Below, piece after piece: positions 44,757 to 57,159 of a DNA stretch of 64,000 nt. Position 1 is the first letter of the stretch, and every line of letters begins with the position of its first letter. The translations under genes were made by a program, and so were the position numbers. The notes under the pieces are model-generated. The model ran no database searches and had not been told where the DNA came from. It worked only from the letters and a program-made list of their open reading frames with translations. Source of the DNA: Rhynchosporium graminicola (lineage: Eukaryota; Ascomycota; Leotiomycetes; Helotiales; Ploettnerulaceae); the NCBI GenBank assembly GCA_900074885.1, contig FJUW01000052.1, forward strand, positions 456,346 to 520,345, written 5' to 3'.

Positions 44757-47700
44757 GCTATATATATATAGGTATCTGTACAGCGATCCAAGTACGTACC
44801 TTACGTACTACAACCGGTACTCCCGGTACTAGTAATTAGTTAAGTACGCTATTCAACTCCAGTACTTCCGGCACCTTAGGAAGTTAAATACACTACTCAG
44901 TACTATACTTAGTACCATACTCAGTACCAAATTATACTACTATACTACCAGTACTACCTATATTCAACAGCCCCCTTATTACCTACTATAGAATCCTATA
45001 AAACCATCGCCTATAGCCCTAGCCACTACTTCCCTAGGAAGTCACGAATACACCTCTTAAAAGCTATATTCAGTAGAGGTTTTATTAGTATATCAGCTAT
45101 CATCTCTGTAGTATTCAGATATTCAATACTAATCATACCCTAATTTACTAGTTACCTGATATAGTGGTATCTGACCTCAATATACTTCGACTTTATATAA
45201 GCTACAGGGTCCTTTATAAGCGTAATACAGGCTATATTATCGCTATAAATAGGTACTAACAGACCTATAGACAGGTATTGCGTATACCCTAATTCGATCA
45301 GAAGTCCTCTGATCCATATTCCTACTTTATAAGCTTCTATAGCTACTATATACTCTGATTAACTAGTAGAGAGTACTACAGACCTCTGCTTAGTACTAGA
45401 CTATACAACTGGTTTATTATTCAAGGTAAATATATACCCTGAAGTCGACAATCGATCTTCTAAGTCTCCGGCGTAATCGGCATCGCAGAAACCTTATAAT
45501 TTGACTCCCGGAGAGTCAGATTCACCCCCTAATTTAAGCTTCCAATTCTTAATACCCTTAATATACCTTATAGTACAGGTCTATGAATTTCGGTACCGTA
45601 TCGCCGGGTTACTGCAAAATCTTAATAATTACCTAATAGAGTACGATATATTAAATCTCGTACTACGTGCTAACTATATAGCAGTACTAATAGCACTCTA
45701 GTACTCTGATTGATCAGTTAACTCCTCTCCTAGTTCTGAAGCTATATAAGCGTTTCGATCAGAATCGGGTATATTAACTATACTCGCTTCCTAAAGTCGG
45801 AACCTTTCTAGTATACTATTTATATAGACCTCCTAGTCTATCTATAGTATACGCCTCTTTCTATCTCTAGTAACTCTTATACTAAGAATCACCTATACTT
45901 CTCCAAGGTCTTTAATCTCCTATAGAGCTCTAATAGTATCTATAGTACTCTATACTTTCTGGAGATCTTTCCTAATAACTAGTATATTGTCGACATAGAG
46001 GAGTATAATCTCTCCTCTCTCCTTATTACTGAATATACTAGATTTATTGAAAATAAGTTCAAAACCTAAAGTTTTCAGCCCCTTATAGCCGGTAATATAC
46101 TACTCTCTTTCAGACTATTTCAAACCGTATAAGGCTAATAAGAGTAATAGTACCTATCGGCCTGCAATTCCAAGAGCTTTCCGGAGAGCTTCAGTCGGTC
46201 TTATATATACCTTAGCGTATAGTTCAGCCCTTGGATACACTAATACTACGTTATATTAATAGTATTCCAGGTCTTCCTGCGCTACTTTAACTAATACTAT
46301 ACGTAAGCTTTCCATCTTTAAGGTAGAGCTAAAAGTTTCCAGGTAATCTTCACCTAACCTCTAGCTAAACCCTTCAGCTATAAAACTAGCCTTAAATCGA
46401 TTAATAAGGCCGGTAGGTATTAATTTAACCGTAAATACCATATAGTAACCTATAGTCCTTTAGCCTTTAGGTAAATCGACTACCTTCCAGGTATTAGGAG
46501 ACTGTAGCTTAGCTATTTCAGTAGCAATTGCTTCCTCCTAGTATAATTTATTATCACTAGCTAAGGCTTCTGCCTTAGTAGTTAGTACTATAACAGAATC
46601 TTCTGAGGTAATATAAGCCCCCTGAGCTATATAATTACTCTGATCAAAGTAGTCTTCTTTAATAGATTCTTAGACCTTTACTATAAGGTCTTCTTAGAGG
46701 GTAAGAGCTTTTATAGCTTTCCAAGTACTAGTACGAACCCTAGTTGACCTTCTAGGAGCTATTGGAATAGAGTCTAATTCAGACTCTTCTTCAGCTCCCT
46801 TTTCTTCTTCTACTTCTGATACCGTATCACGAGTACGATCTTCTTCAACTTCTTCTCCTGCTTCTAATATAGTATCACGAGTACGATCTTCTTCAGCTCC
46901 TATATCTACGATAATTATATCACTATCAATCTCCTAATCTTCTAGAGTATTAGAAGGGTATTTAGGGCTTCCGGCTCCCTGACCCTCTCTACTCTCCTCC
47001 GGTAGCTAGGGTAGTAGTTTCCCTATATAAATAAGTAGTTAAACCCTATCCTATTTATCCTAGAGTAATACTAGGTCTCTAATTTGCCTGTTTTCTCCCT
47101 AGTTCTACTGTAGCTTCTTATCCTTATAGAAGACCGGACTAGAAGACTTAATAATCTTCTTACTCCTTAGATTATAGAATCTCTACTGCTCTATAGTATT
47201 CTTATATCTAATGAATATAACTAGTATTCTAGTAGGTTCTAGTTTACTTACTCTATACTCCTTTAGTACGTATATATAAGCTATATAACCCTATACTCTC
47301 AAATGCTTTATAGATAGTATTTTACCTATCTAAGCTTCTATAGGAGTCTTTCCCTCCGGCCCTATAGGGGTCCGGTTACGTATATACGTATAAGTACGGG
47401 CTACTTCAGCCCAGAAGATTAAGAGTAGTTAAGCCTCTATAAGTATAGCACGTATCAGGGTAATCAAGGTTCTATTTAACCTTTCTAATACTCCGACCTA
47501 CTACTAAGAGTATACCGTAGTAAACTCAAACTATACTGCTCTAAATTTAACCTCCTATATAGCTCTTAAAGCCCGGAATTCAAGAGTATTATCTAGCCTA
47601 ATAGAGAGTAGTTTCTTAGTACTCTCTACTTCTACTTCTAACTTCTATTTAGTCAGAATTTCGTCGATATCTCTCCGGTGTCTAAATAGCGTCTAAATAC

Positions 47701-48427
47701 GTCGAGTCGCTTTATCAGTTATTATAAGTATTATAGTATCTCCCTTAAGGCTAGGAGTACTAATTAGTCCCTACTAGTCGATATGAACCTTTCTAAGGAT
47801 TCTGTCGGTTCTTTCTAGACGAGTTCTATTAATAACCCGTATAGCCTTTACTATAGCGCACCCGGTATAGTGATCTTAGAGTTTCTATACCGGTATATCT
47901 AACCTAGAAGTCACTTTATCGACTCCTTTTATAGTACTATAAGATAAGTGACTAAGTTATTAGTATAGGAGGGTTACTTGCTTCCCTACATCTTCTATAC
48001 TAGTAATATAAGCTGTTTCTACTATATTTAAGAAGTAAGCTCTTTTAATTCTCTGAGCTACTCTAATTACTCTCTCTTAGAGAGTAAGAAGTAGCCCCGT
48101 ATTAGGTGCTTCCTCTATGCGTATCGATATACCTCTATCTTAGAGCTGGAGTACTGAAATTAGGTTTCCAGAAAGACCTAGTATATGAAATACTCCGGTA
48201 ATCTTAACTATACGCCTTTCTCTATATACTAGGATATCTAGGGATATAACGCCTTTAGCGATTCCTTCTAGTATACTGCCGTTTATAGTACTAATCTTAA
48301 CTATGTAATTCAGAGGTTTATAAGTATTAAAAACACTCCGATTATACGTCATATGCCAAGAGCACCTAGAGTCCAATATCTAATTAGTAGGTACTTTAGC
48401 TCCTACTATTATCTAGTAGTTATCTAG
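44757..48427 (-). mobile_element. Ty1/copia retrotransposon, RIP-mutated and 5'-truncated
   Basis: Reading leftward, a protease start is visible at 48.1-48.38 kb (DSRCSWHMT, SVFNTYKPLNY, VFHILGLSGNLISVLQL). The integrase, reverse transcriptase and RNase H regions follow down to about 45.0 kb, the copia order. A polypurine tract and TGTTGAATA at 44969 mark the 3' LTR, which occupies roughly 44757-44969. gag and the 5' LTR are absent: the sequence is cut at 48428 by another repeat. RIP is heavy over most of the length but lighter at 46.7-46.9 kb, where a Glu/Ser/Asp-rich linker repeat (YDSYSRS-type) survives. Confidence 0.75.
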
Positions 48428-48806
48428 TGTAACGTTCCTGGTTCTGACTAGTACGCGGTGTACAGGCTCGTCGGTTAATATCAGCTATAAAGTAAAGTAA
48501 ATAAGAAGTTCAGTTCTTAATTGGAATTAAGACGTTATAAGCAGGTATTAATTATTATATGAATTTGAGCACGAAGCTCCTATCTAATAGCAGAAGTACT
48601 AGTCTTATATAGAACCTTCTCCTCTATCAGGAGTCTTCTACTTAGGGAGTCCCTTATATGGAGTCCGACTCTATTTCCTAGACTCCCGCTAAGCTAGACT
48701 CTATCACGTGATCCTAGATCACCTATAACTATAATATTATTATTACTATAATATAAGTAGGCTTATAGTACTAGTCGCTGATTTATATTATAATTATATT
48801 AATACT
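48428..48806. repeat. Long direct repeat, copy 1 (LTR-like)
   Basis: Starts TGTAACGTTCCTGGTTCTGA and aligns with 50455-51296 once the solo LTR there is removed. The first ~115 bases and the last ~110 bases (from ATCACGTGATCC) are very similar; the middle is divergent. Probably an LTR of an otherwise deleted Ty3 element. Confidence 0.6.
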
Positions 48807-50454
48807 ATTCTCCTAATAGTACTAACTCTCTTTTTAGTACTAAAACCCGTTTAGTACGTATTATATAGTAGTACTATTAGTATTCTAGTACTAAGACGGT
48901 TTTAGTACTAAGAGCCTTATAGGGTTCGTAATACTATCCCTCTCTTATCTTAGCGTATCCTTACGCTTAAGTATACTAGTAGAGACGTAAACGATTAGTT
49001 AGATTTTAACTTCCTTTCCTAATATATTATCTTCTAATTATAAGAAGATAAAAGAGAGTATTATACTTATAGTACGTATTGAAAAATCAAATCGTCTAGT
49101 AGAGACTTGTTCCTTTTACTAGAAATAGTATCGAAATTACTTTCTAGATCTTAAGAAATTAACTTATTATTCCGAGTATATTCGAGCGAAAAGATCCTAT
49201 AATACTTTAGAGTATCTAGCTATATAGCTTCCCTTAGAAGAGGTTTATTAATTCTAGTAGCTTAAGAAAGTAAAGTATTTTCTTATTCCTCTTAAGCCTT
49301 ATTCAGATAAATACTCTAACTAGCTTCCTTAGCTTCCTCTTCCTACTATCGAGTTAGCTATCGCAGAAAAGTCGCCTTCCTCCTTTCCTCTCGAGCTTCT
49401 TTCTAACCTGATAGTAAAGTTACTTTTTAACTCGACTAATCCTTTCTAAGTAAATCTAGGTTTTATTAATAGAAATTAGCTAGTAATACTAAGTAGTAAA
49501 AACTTAACTTAAGTTCTTATATATTTTCCGAATATAAGTAGTTCTTCTATTTCACTAAGTATCTAATAATATCTCTTTTATACTAATAGTCTAGTAGTTC
49601 TTCTATATTATATTCTACGAGTAAGTTAACTAGTTTAGTATATATCTTCGGAGCTAGTAATACTCTTAGTAGTACTTTTTCTAATAAGGATATATAGAAT
49701 ATTAAGAACATCTTTTTTATTATAACTTGTAATTAGAATTTATAATTTAAAGGTCCTTTAACTCGTTTGATTTTAAATAATCTAAGTTTCTTATAATCTA
49801 GCTTATCGCTTAGTCTCTATATATTAATATTTTTTCGTAGAAAGTAAACCTTATCTCCCTCCTATAGTATTAGCTTCTAATTATAATTCTTATTATAATA
49901 GTATATATTCTTCTCTACTATAAACTAGAGTTCTTTTGCGAGTTCCTTATAAAAGTCCTAGATATTCCGAACCTAGATATAAGCTATATTATTATCTTTA
50001 ACTATTAAGTTAAGTTCTCTATAAGTAATAAGTTTATAACTATAATTCGCAAAGAATAATATAACTTTTATTATTTCTATAATTAAGCTATTATATATAA
50101 ATTCTATAAGTAATAGTAATTCTACTTAATTATTTTATTAATAGTTAATATAATAATATAAGTATACTTTAATTACTTAGTTTATTCTTTTATTTCCTCT
50201 ATTAGTCTAAGGATAGAAAGCTATTAATAGTTTCTATTTAGTCCTTAGGAACCTTATTAAAGTATTTCAGAACTTTAATATAAATAGCTTATCTCGATCC
50301 GATATGATTTCTTTAGGTACTCTATACTTAGAGATTACTTTCTTAAAGTATACTTATACTAGGTATTCGGCTATAAGAATAGATAAGACTAATACTAAGA
50401 CTATATACTTAGTAAGTCTTTCTATAATAATAAGTATTATATTATAGCCAACTC
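48807..50454 (-). pseudogene. Ty3/gypsy integrase remnant between the two direct repeats
   Basis: On the minus strand from about 50.43 to 49.75 kb an integrase core is readable (IERLTKYIVLVLVLS, YRVPKEIISDRDKLF, EGDKVYFLRKNI) with RIP-type stops. No gag, protease or RT is seen, so the element is internally deleted or fragmentary. The left part (48.8-49.7 kb) is featureless RIP DNA. Confidence 0.6.
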
Positions 50455-51296
50455 TGTAACGTTCCTAGTTCTGACTGGTACGCGATATGCAGGCTCGTCG
50501 GTTAGTATCAGCTATAAAGTAAAGTAAATAAGAAGTTCGGTTCTTAATTAGAATTAAGATATTATAAGTAGTGTTGGATTTGTAACCAGTACCTTGGTCA
50601 GTTTTGCTTGCATCGGCATACACACCCTGTACCTTGTCAGTACATGGTCTTAGTACCTGGTTCAGTACCTTGCCCATGTACCTTGTTGTACCTGGCACCT
50701 ACACCCTGTACCTTGTTAATAGCCTGTACCCTGCATACTCTATTAGAGTTACCATGAAGGTTCTCGATAGAGTTCTACTACTCTCTAGTACGTATATCGT
50801 ACTTCTAGAGGTTTCTACTGACGTACTACTGACGTAGTATGATTCTACGGTATACGTGTCTTCTTCTATGGAGTTCTGTATTACGTAGTATAGAATATTC
50901 TAGAGAGCTCACATAGCTATATAAGTAGCTAGAATCTCCTGTAGTTAGCTCTCTTCAAGCAAGCAAAGCAAGTCAAATTGATCTCCCATTATTCTGTTAT
51001 TCTGACCTTTGGCCGATTTCCACCCTCAATTTTCACAAGTAGGTATTAATTACTATATGAATTTAAGCACGAAGCTCCTATCTAATAGCAGAAGTACTAG
51101 TCTTACATAGAACCTTCGTTCTCTTATGCTAGCCATATAAGACTATCTTGCAGAGTTACAAGCTCTCGCGACCTGTCTAGCAGTTTAGCATATCACGTAA
51201 TCCTGGATCACCTATAGCTATAATACTATTATTACTGTAATATAGGTAGGCGTATAGTACTACTCGCTAGTTTATACTATAACCGTATTAGTACTT
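50455..51296. repeat. Long direct repeat, copy 2, interrupted by a solo LTR
   Basis: Same sequence as 48428-48806, split at 50570 by the insertion at 50571-51037. Copy 1 represents the empty site (AGCAGGTATT there, AGTAG duplicated here). Confidence 0.65.
50571..51037 (+). mobile_element. Young solo LTR with little RIP
   Basis: 467 bp beginning TGTTGGATTTG and ending TTTTCACA, flanked by a perfect AGTAG duplication (50566-50570, 51038-51042). TGTTGG...CA is a typical copia-type LTR end. Its first 200 bases contain many GTACCTTG-like repeats rich in CpA and TpG, unlike all DNA around it. No internal sequence or partner LTR is present, so it arose by LTR-LTR recombination. The strand is assigned only from TG...CA and is uncertain. 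Confidence 0.85.
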
Positions 51297-51547
51297 GCGT
51301 GATTTGAATTTGCCAGCACACGAGAGGCTTCTGCAAGCAATCCAATGAGGGGCCGAGCCAGGCTAATGGGCAAGCCTCGATCGAGAGGGTTCTATAAAGA
51401 CACAGAGATCGACGTCCAAACAGAATGATTATCGGCGATTCTGCCTCCAAGTGATGGAAATATGTTTGGAAGGGGGGTTTTAGAGCTATGGGGTTACAGA
51501 GGAGAGCTCCTCAGGTCCACAAAATGTTAAGTTGTTGGCTCAATATA
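51297..51547. other. Non-repetitive spacer, insertion target of the Tc1 element
   Basis: Normal composition, no gene seen. Its continuation on the other side of the Tc1/mariner element is 52821-53522. Confidence 0.4.
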
Positions 51548-52820
51548 CAGTAGGGTGCCATAGGTATTTGCACCCCCCCCGGTACAAAACGCCACTAATT
51601 TAGTTACTTTGAAGGCTACTTTAATATTTCGTATACTACCCTTCTGCCTTAATTACAGCTTCTACTCTATGAACTATTATATCTATTAACCTATTTAATA
51701 ATCTTCTCTAAGTCTCTCCCAAGTATTAATTGCATACCTAATCAGAAGATCAAGTGTTTCTACTATATTAGGTGCGCTAACAAGTTCCGGATATAATATA
51801 TAGATCTCTACCTTCAAAAGAGCCTATAAATTCTCGATCGGGTTCAAATCAGGGCTATAAGGAGGCCAGTCTATCACGTTAATACCTCGTATTGCAAACT
51901 AGTCCCGTATAATATATACCGTATAAATCGGAGCGTTATCTTATATAAATATACTCCTAAAACTAAGAATTAGAAGTAAGTACTAATTAAGAACTATCTG
52001 ATATACACGCGCAGTTACCCCTCCTTTTAGAGCTAAAGGGTCGCCTTCCATAGGAATAAGTTATATCCGTATTCTATAGCTAAAAGCTACTCAAAATATC
52101 TTACTCTTCTGTTTACTATAATATCGCTCTTATATAAGATCTAGTGCTAGTCGCTATTAATATTACCCTTTACCTGCTAGTATAAATACCCACTTAAGCT
52201 TTTACCCCTTTCTAAGTTATATAGAGCACTTATCGCTCTACTATACTCTTCTCTAGTTTAAGTACGTAAAGCGATAGTATCTCTAAGCCTAATTTAGTCG
52301 TGCGTATACGTGATCTTATATAAGAGCAAGGCGTTTTAGTCGTTATTATTTCCGGAGATTCATCTCTTAAAATAAGCGTTTGATCGATCGAATTGAAGCG
52401 TTAGGAACGATCTCTTCTTAAAGGGTCTCATACGAGACAGAAGGAGTAGAAGTAGCTATATCGTATAGAAGATCACGTTACTCTTCTGATATAATACGCT
52501 TTAGACTAGGTCGTACTTAAGAGATATTATTAACGCGTTTTAATTCTTACTGATATGTATTTACAATAGTTGACTTCGGAATCTCAGGGTGTTTTATATG
52601 AATTCGATTATAAGACTAGCTAATAGAGCGTAATTCGCAGATTCGAGACCGCGTCTGCGGACTTAATTCAGGGCTACGGCGTCCTCCTATAATTGAAGAA
52701 GAGAGTATATAGATCAAGAGGTTTGAATTTCAGAGATATAGTATTAAAGCAGCCTTCAAAGTAATTAAATTAGTGGCGTTTTGTACCGGGGGGGGTGCAA
52801 ATACCTATGGCACCCCACTG
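51548..52820 (-). mobile_element. Tc1/mariner DNA transposon, RIP-inactivated
   Basis: 1,273 bp with terminal inverted repeats of about 80 bp that differ by three transitions. They begin CAGTRGGGTGCCATAGG and contain eight C followed by GGTACAAAACGCC. A TA dinucleotide flanks both ends (51546-51547, 52821-52822), the target duplication of this superfamily. On the minus strand the transposase signatures DNAPIYT and DWPPYSPDLNPIENL, around 51.83-51.95 kb, identify a DDE Tc1-type enzyme. The frame has TAG/TAA at Trp/Gln positions. RIP is strong in the interior, whereas the TIRs keep their CpA. Confidence 0.9.
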
Positions 52821-52822
52821 TA

Positions 52823-53522
52823 GCATGTTTCCTCAAGGCTGGCTTTGTTGTTAAAAGTGGCAGTGAGTTGCCTGTTCCCCTTTTCGATGAGGGATGCTTG
52901 CAGTCCAAACTCTCCGCGGATATTTGTGTCTTGTCTTGGGCGGTGGGATTGGTATGTCTTCTCCGTAACACATACAGGCTGAGTTCGAGACACGATGGTC
53001 GTTGTGGATGAGGATGAGGATGTTGCGTTGCTACAAAAGAAGCCATTCAGCTCGTGGTTGTTAGCGCTAAACCAGAGTTGTTGGGGAGCCCGCGTAAAAC
53101 AACGACCAAACCTGTCGAAAACAGCAAGTCCATATGATGGCGAGGAAGCTTTTTTTCATTGAGCATAAAATTCGTTGTAATTAGTGGAACAGACACTTCG
53201 GCCATGGGAGCTTCTCCTTCCGGTCACTACAGTACAAAAGGTACCTTCTTCACGCCAATCAAGTCTGCCTTAGATGATATCTAAGCATGATGTGCAACCA
53301 GTCGGCATGGATATGAATTCATAGAACAAAGTACAAAGATGGAGGCACGGAACCCCGATTCGTCAATTCCTGCAACATCCCAAAGCTATTCTCACTTGCT
53401 CAAGTTCGCATCTGCAGCTCGGCGACTTCTCAATCTTCGGTAGAGTCTGTAAACTCTGGCCTGCGCACGAAATTATCAACGAAACTTCAGCCGCTAGCGA
53501 CTTCGCGATGCCCATGCCTTGA
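52823..53522. other. Intergenic or gene-relic region, no confident gene
   Basis: Normal composition. It may contain relics of the 5' part of the acetyl-CoA synthetase fragment that follows, but I could not identify any. Confidence 0.35.
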
Positions 53523-53774
53523 AGCTTCGTTACTCGGCCTTCCCAAAAATCTGTCTCCTGTGAGCAGATCCGGAAGGATTTAATCCTTCAGGTGCGGACC
53601 TCTATTGGATCATTGGCGACGCCCAAAGCTGTATTTATCATTAATGACTTGCCGAAAACAAGAAGCGGTAAGATCATGAGACGGATCCTGCGAAAAATTC
53701 TCGAAAGACGAAGGGAATTGCTTGGGGAATACGTCCACATTGATATATCCATCTGTGATCGGGGACATTATTGA
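53523..53774 (+). pseudogene. C-terminal fragment of an acetyl-CoA synthetase
   Basis: The frame is open from 53523 to TAA at 53772 and encodes the last part of an adenylate-forming enzyme: [69 protein letters not shown] is the A10 core motif, with the catalytic Lys of acetyl-CoA synthetases (facA/ACS1 type). A TGA precedes it at 53520 and nothing of the 600-residue N-terminal part is present, so this is an orphan fragment. The end diverges from the usual GD-x-STL pattern. Confidence 0.75.
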
Positions 53775-54587
53775 TTTTGTTGGGGAAGCCTGAGTGGTGA
53801 TCTAGAAAAGGCGTTGAAGCAAGAAGCGTAGTAAATCATTCTAGGTCTACATCTAAGAACAGGCATACATATCCGTTCATTCACAGTCAATAATGATCTC
53901 CGCACTCCACTTTGCATAATAAAACGAGATGTGCAAAGGAAGAGCTGCACTGTCATATTGAGTAGAGCAAGAAGACATTGCTGGTAAGCAATCGAGTGAC
54001 GTCTACGGACAGTCATCACAACCGCACCTGCATCAGTAGTATTTCAACGAGGATGTCTGAACAAGCTTTGTTCAAATTCGAAAGGAGCAGCACGATGGAA
54101 CTAGTGGCTGCGATAGCGTGATTCCGACCGCACACATCTGCTTCGGGGTTAGAACGCTATCACTTTAGCGTCCGGGAATGCTACCGGGTGAGGCTTAGGC
54201 ACTGGTCTACTGGTATTCAGGACCTAGTAGCCTGCCCGCTAGACCTCGTTTACAGGGCCTCCAGCATAGTTTATGGACGCAGTCACGGGGATAGCGTGTG
54301 GCTGGGATGGGATTTGCAGGGAAGGGAACTATGTCCTGAGGCAGGAATAATCCTTAATATATTCTTGGCAGTACTCAGACTATGACTCCCCCTATCCATG
54401 ATTTCTATTCATTCTACCCTTCCTCTCTCGCACCTTCGCGTTGATATATCAATTTACCACACCCTTCAGATACATTATTGATGAAAACGATAACGACAAA
54501 GAAGACCTCACGCATCCCAATATATCGATCAACGAGACATCGTCTTGAGTTCGCCAGCCAGTCTGCAGCGACCCTAGAAACCACTAC
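53775..54587. other. Spacer before the nucleotide-sugar transporter
   Basis: No gene recognised; a 65-codon open stretch at 54188-54385 has no features. Confidence 0.35.
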
Positions 54588-55901
54588 ATGACCTACCAAT
54601 TGAATGATACCAACAGCCATAAGATGCCAGAGATCGGGTTGGCAGATTTCAAAAGTCGATCATCGCCATCATCACAACATACCTTCGGTGCTTTAACATC
54701 TGCACAACATCCAGCGAGTTCTCTTTCCAATATGGCGAACAACCCTTCTATGTCCATCTTGGCCTACTGCTTAGCCTCCATGTCCATGACTGTAACGAAC
54801 AAATACTGCGTCTCGGGTGCCGACTGGAACCTGAACTTCCTTTAACTTGCGATCCAGGTAATAATCTTGCTTGCGAGTTAGAGGAATTAGCTGATAGTGA
54901 ACAGTCTCTGGTCTGCATTATCACAATAGCTATATGCAAGCGAGTTGGTGTCATCACGAACCTCGCAGCATTTGATACGAGAAAGGCAAAGACTTGTAAG
55001 TCATGGACTCAACTTCGAGACAGTTTATAGGCTCAAAGTTATGACATAGGGTTTCCCATATCGCTCTTCCTCGTCGGTATGATATATACTGCGACCAAAG
55101 CACTCCAATTTCTCTCGGTTCCTGTTTATACCATCTTTAAGAACCTGACTATCATCGTCATTGCATACGGGGAGGTCTTGTGGTTTGGAACAAATGTTAC
55201 CAGACCAGCCCTACTTTCTTTTGGACTCATGGTTCTAAGCTCTGTCATTGCTGCTTGGGCGGATATTCAATATGCACTATATGGCAGTGCTGAGCATCAG
55301 ACTGCTGAGGCCGCGTTGGCAGTGTCGACCTTGAACGCTGGTTACGCGTGGATGGGAATGAACGTGTTTTGCACAGCATCATATGTTCTTATGATGCGCA
55401 GAGTCATCAAGAAGATGAATTTCAAGGACTGGGATAGTAGGTTCCCACGATCTATGATGTGCACCATCTTTACTTACTTTCATACTAGCCATGTTCTACA
55501 ACAATTTGCTTACCGTTCCGGTTCTCTTTATCTGCTCTTTCCTTTTCGAGAGCTGGACTTCTGAAAATCTGCAGAGGAACTTTCCACTCGAATCAAGAAA
55601 TAGCCTCTTCTTCGGAATGATCTACTCTGGTCTTGGGACGATCTTTATTTCATACTGCACAGCTTGGTGTATCCGTGTTACGTCATCAACCACCTATTCC
55701 ATGGTGGGAGCTCTCAACAAGCTCCCCATTGCTGTCAGCGGATTCATATTCTTCTCTGCGCCAGTAACCTTCGGAAGTGTTTCAGCCATCATCATTGGAT
55801 TCATTAGCGGTATAGTCTACTCTTGGGCTAAGCTTAGGCAGGCGCAGATGGACAAGATGTTTTTGCCCACAGCTCAAACAGCTGTGAGTAACAAAACGTA
55901 A
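54588..55901 (+). pseudogene. GDP-mannose transporter (VRG4/GmtA type) with one nonsense codon
   Basis: Four exons (54588-54857, 54905-54995, 55050-55436, 55489-55901) join to 386 codons, the normal size. The family sequence is well kept: SILAYCLASMSMTVTNKY, WNLNF, KALQFLSVPVYTIFKNLTII, GEVLWFG, SFGLMVLSSVIAAWAD and the substrate-binding GALNK motif in exon 4 (about 55710). About ten membrane spans are expected, in the Golgi, importing GDP-mannose for protein mannosylation. Codon 86 (54843-54845) is TAA between NLNFL and LAIQ, where the family has a hydrophobic residue; TTA to TAA is a transversion, not RIP. All splice sites are good. Either a very recent pseudogene copy or a sequence error; an intact essential copy should exist elsewhere. 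Confidence 0.8.
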
Positions 55902-55966
55902 TTACGTCTTCAACCAGTGGTTGGGGAACCTCGTAACAGAGACGTATCCCCCTTGATTTGCTGCCT

Positions 55967-56380
55967 TCAGCGCTCAGCCATCCCACCCTCTTGGTACCTG
56001 GAAGTCGCCATCTCTTCCCAACGTCTCTTGCTTGCTCGATTAAAAGACATATACTCGGGTTCGATGGTGTTGCAGATGCTGTTGGCGAAGAGAACATTAG
56101 CCAAGAACACCTTTGTTAGTGCGTGAGGTTCGTTTGGGGGATGAGAGGAGCCACGTACTTCATAAAGTAAGGATTTGCAGTACGTACGGGTTCTGAGGAT
56201 GCCAAGCAGCTACGATCTCTTGTTGCAGTCTCTTCCTACAGGCCATACAGACGCCCAGGAAACGAGATCTACCTCCGTAATGTCTCTTATAACACCCCAT
56301 GTGTCAAAGCCTTCGGCTAGAAAGCGATCGATATATTTCGACATACTGAGCCGGTGTAGCAGTGTAGCTATGTCCTCCAT
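55967..56380 (-). pseudogene. SAM-domain (possibly HMG-box) gene fragment with an internal TAG
   Basis: From ATG at 56380 one frame runs 137 codons to TGA at 55967, broken only by TAG at codon 57 (56210-56212). The first 50 residues (MEDIATLLHRLSMSKYIDRF, LAEGFDTWGVIRDITEVDL) match the sterile alpha motif fold found at the start of some fungal HMG-box regulators. The part after the stop (KVFLANVLFANSICNTIEPE, YMSFNRASKRRWEEM) resembles a weak HMG box. It may be a retained fragment of a transcription regulator; confidence is moderate for SAM and low for HMG. Confidence 0.5.
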
Positions 56381-56929
56381 CACGTTGCGTGTGCTACATG
56401 TAGATAGAAGGCTCAGAAATCAAATGGTGGATTATCGCAGCAGAGATGAATAGATGTGTATTAGCACCTTGGAATAAATACTGCCGATCGGTTCAGCCGT
56501 CTACTTGTACGCCATCCCGACACTATGGATCGCTTAAAAAAAGAGGTTCACTCTCAGTATGCGAGAAAATAATCAAGTTAATCGATTTTTAATCGATTAA
56601 ATCGATTAAGATTAGATTAGATTAGATTATATTGCGAGGATATAGGTCTTGGCATGGATCAGGTGACTGTAGTCACGTGCATGGTCCGTGCGGATATTCC
56701 TAGATAATATCTTCTGTCGACTCTCCATAGTAATTAGTACTGCAATGCAACCAATATCATTCAACTACTCTATGCCTTACTCTGAAGATCAACGTAACCT
56801 TGCTATAGATTAACTAATTTTAACCTTTAATTAGATTAAGATTTAGAGTTAATTAATAATTTAATCGATTAACTTTTAATTTATTAGAGAAAATTCTATT
56901 ATATTCTTATATCTTCTTATATATCTCCT
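56381..56929. other. Boundary into the hAT transposon
   Basis: AT-rich with repeated TTAATCGATT and AGATT units (56577-56630, 56850-56880) that look like subterminal repeats of the hAT element. A short island with normal composition at 56645-56760 contains the inverted repeat GTGACTGTAGTCAC. Confidence 0.4.
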
Positions 56930-57159
56930 CCTCTTTATAGCTACTCTATATTAAAGAAATTCTCTACGTTATTTACTATCTCCTCTAGCTCGTGTTTCTC
57001 CTCTATATCGATTATAAAACCCTAGCTCTTTAATAGACTAATAGTCTCGAAAGTATCTTTATTAAGCCTATTTCGTAGCTTATTTATAATTAAAGCTCCT
57101 AAGCTAAAGAATCTTTCGGAAAGCGCGGAGGTAGCTAGAATTTGAAGATGTTTCTATAC
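56930..57159 (-). pseudogene. C-terminal part of a hAT transposase (hATC dimerisation domain)
   Basis: On the minus strand the sequence reads LATSALSERFFSLGAL, IINKLRNRLNKDTFETISLL, then GFIIDIEEKHELEEIV. This is the dimerisation domain at the end of hAT transposases. A TAG stands at a Trp position (KS*GF). The upstream part of the gene is displaced to beyond 63273 by the copia insertion. Confidence 0.8.
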
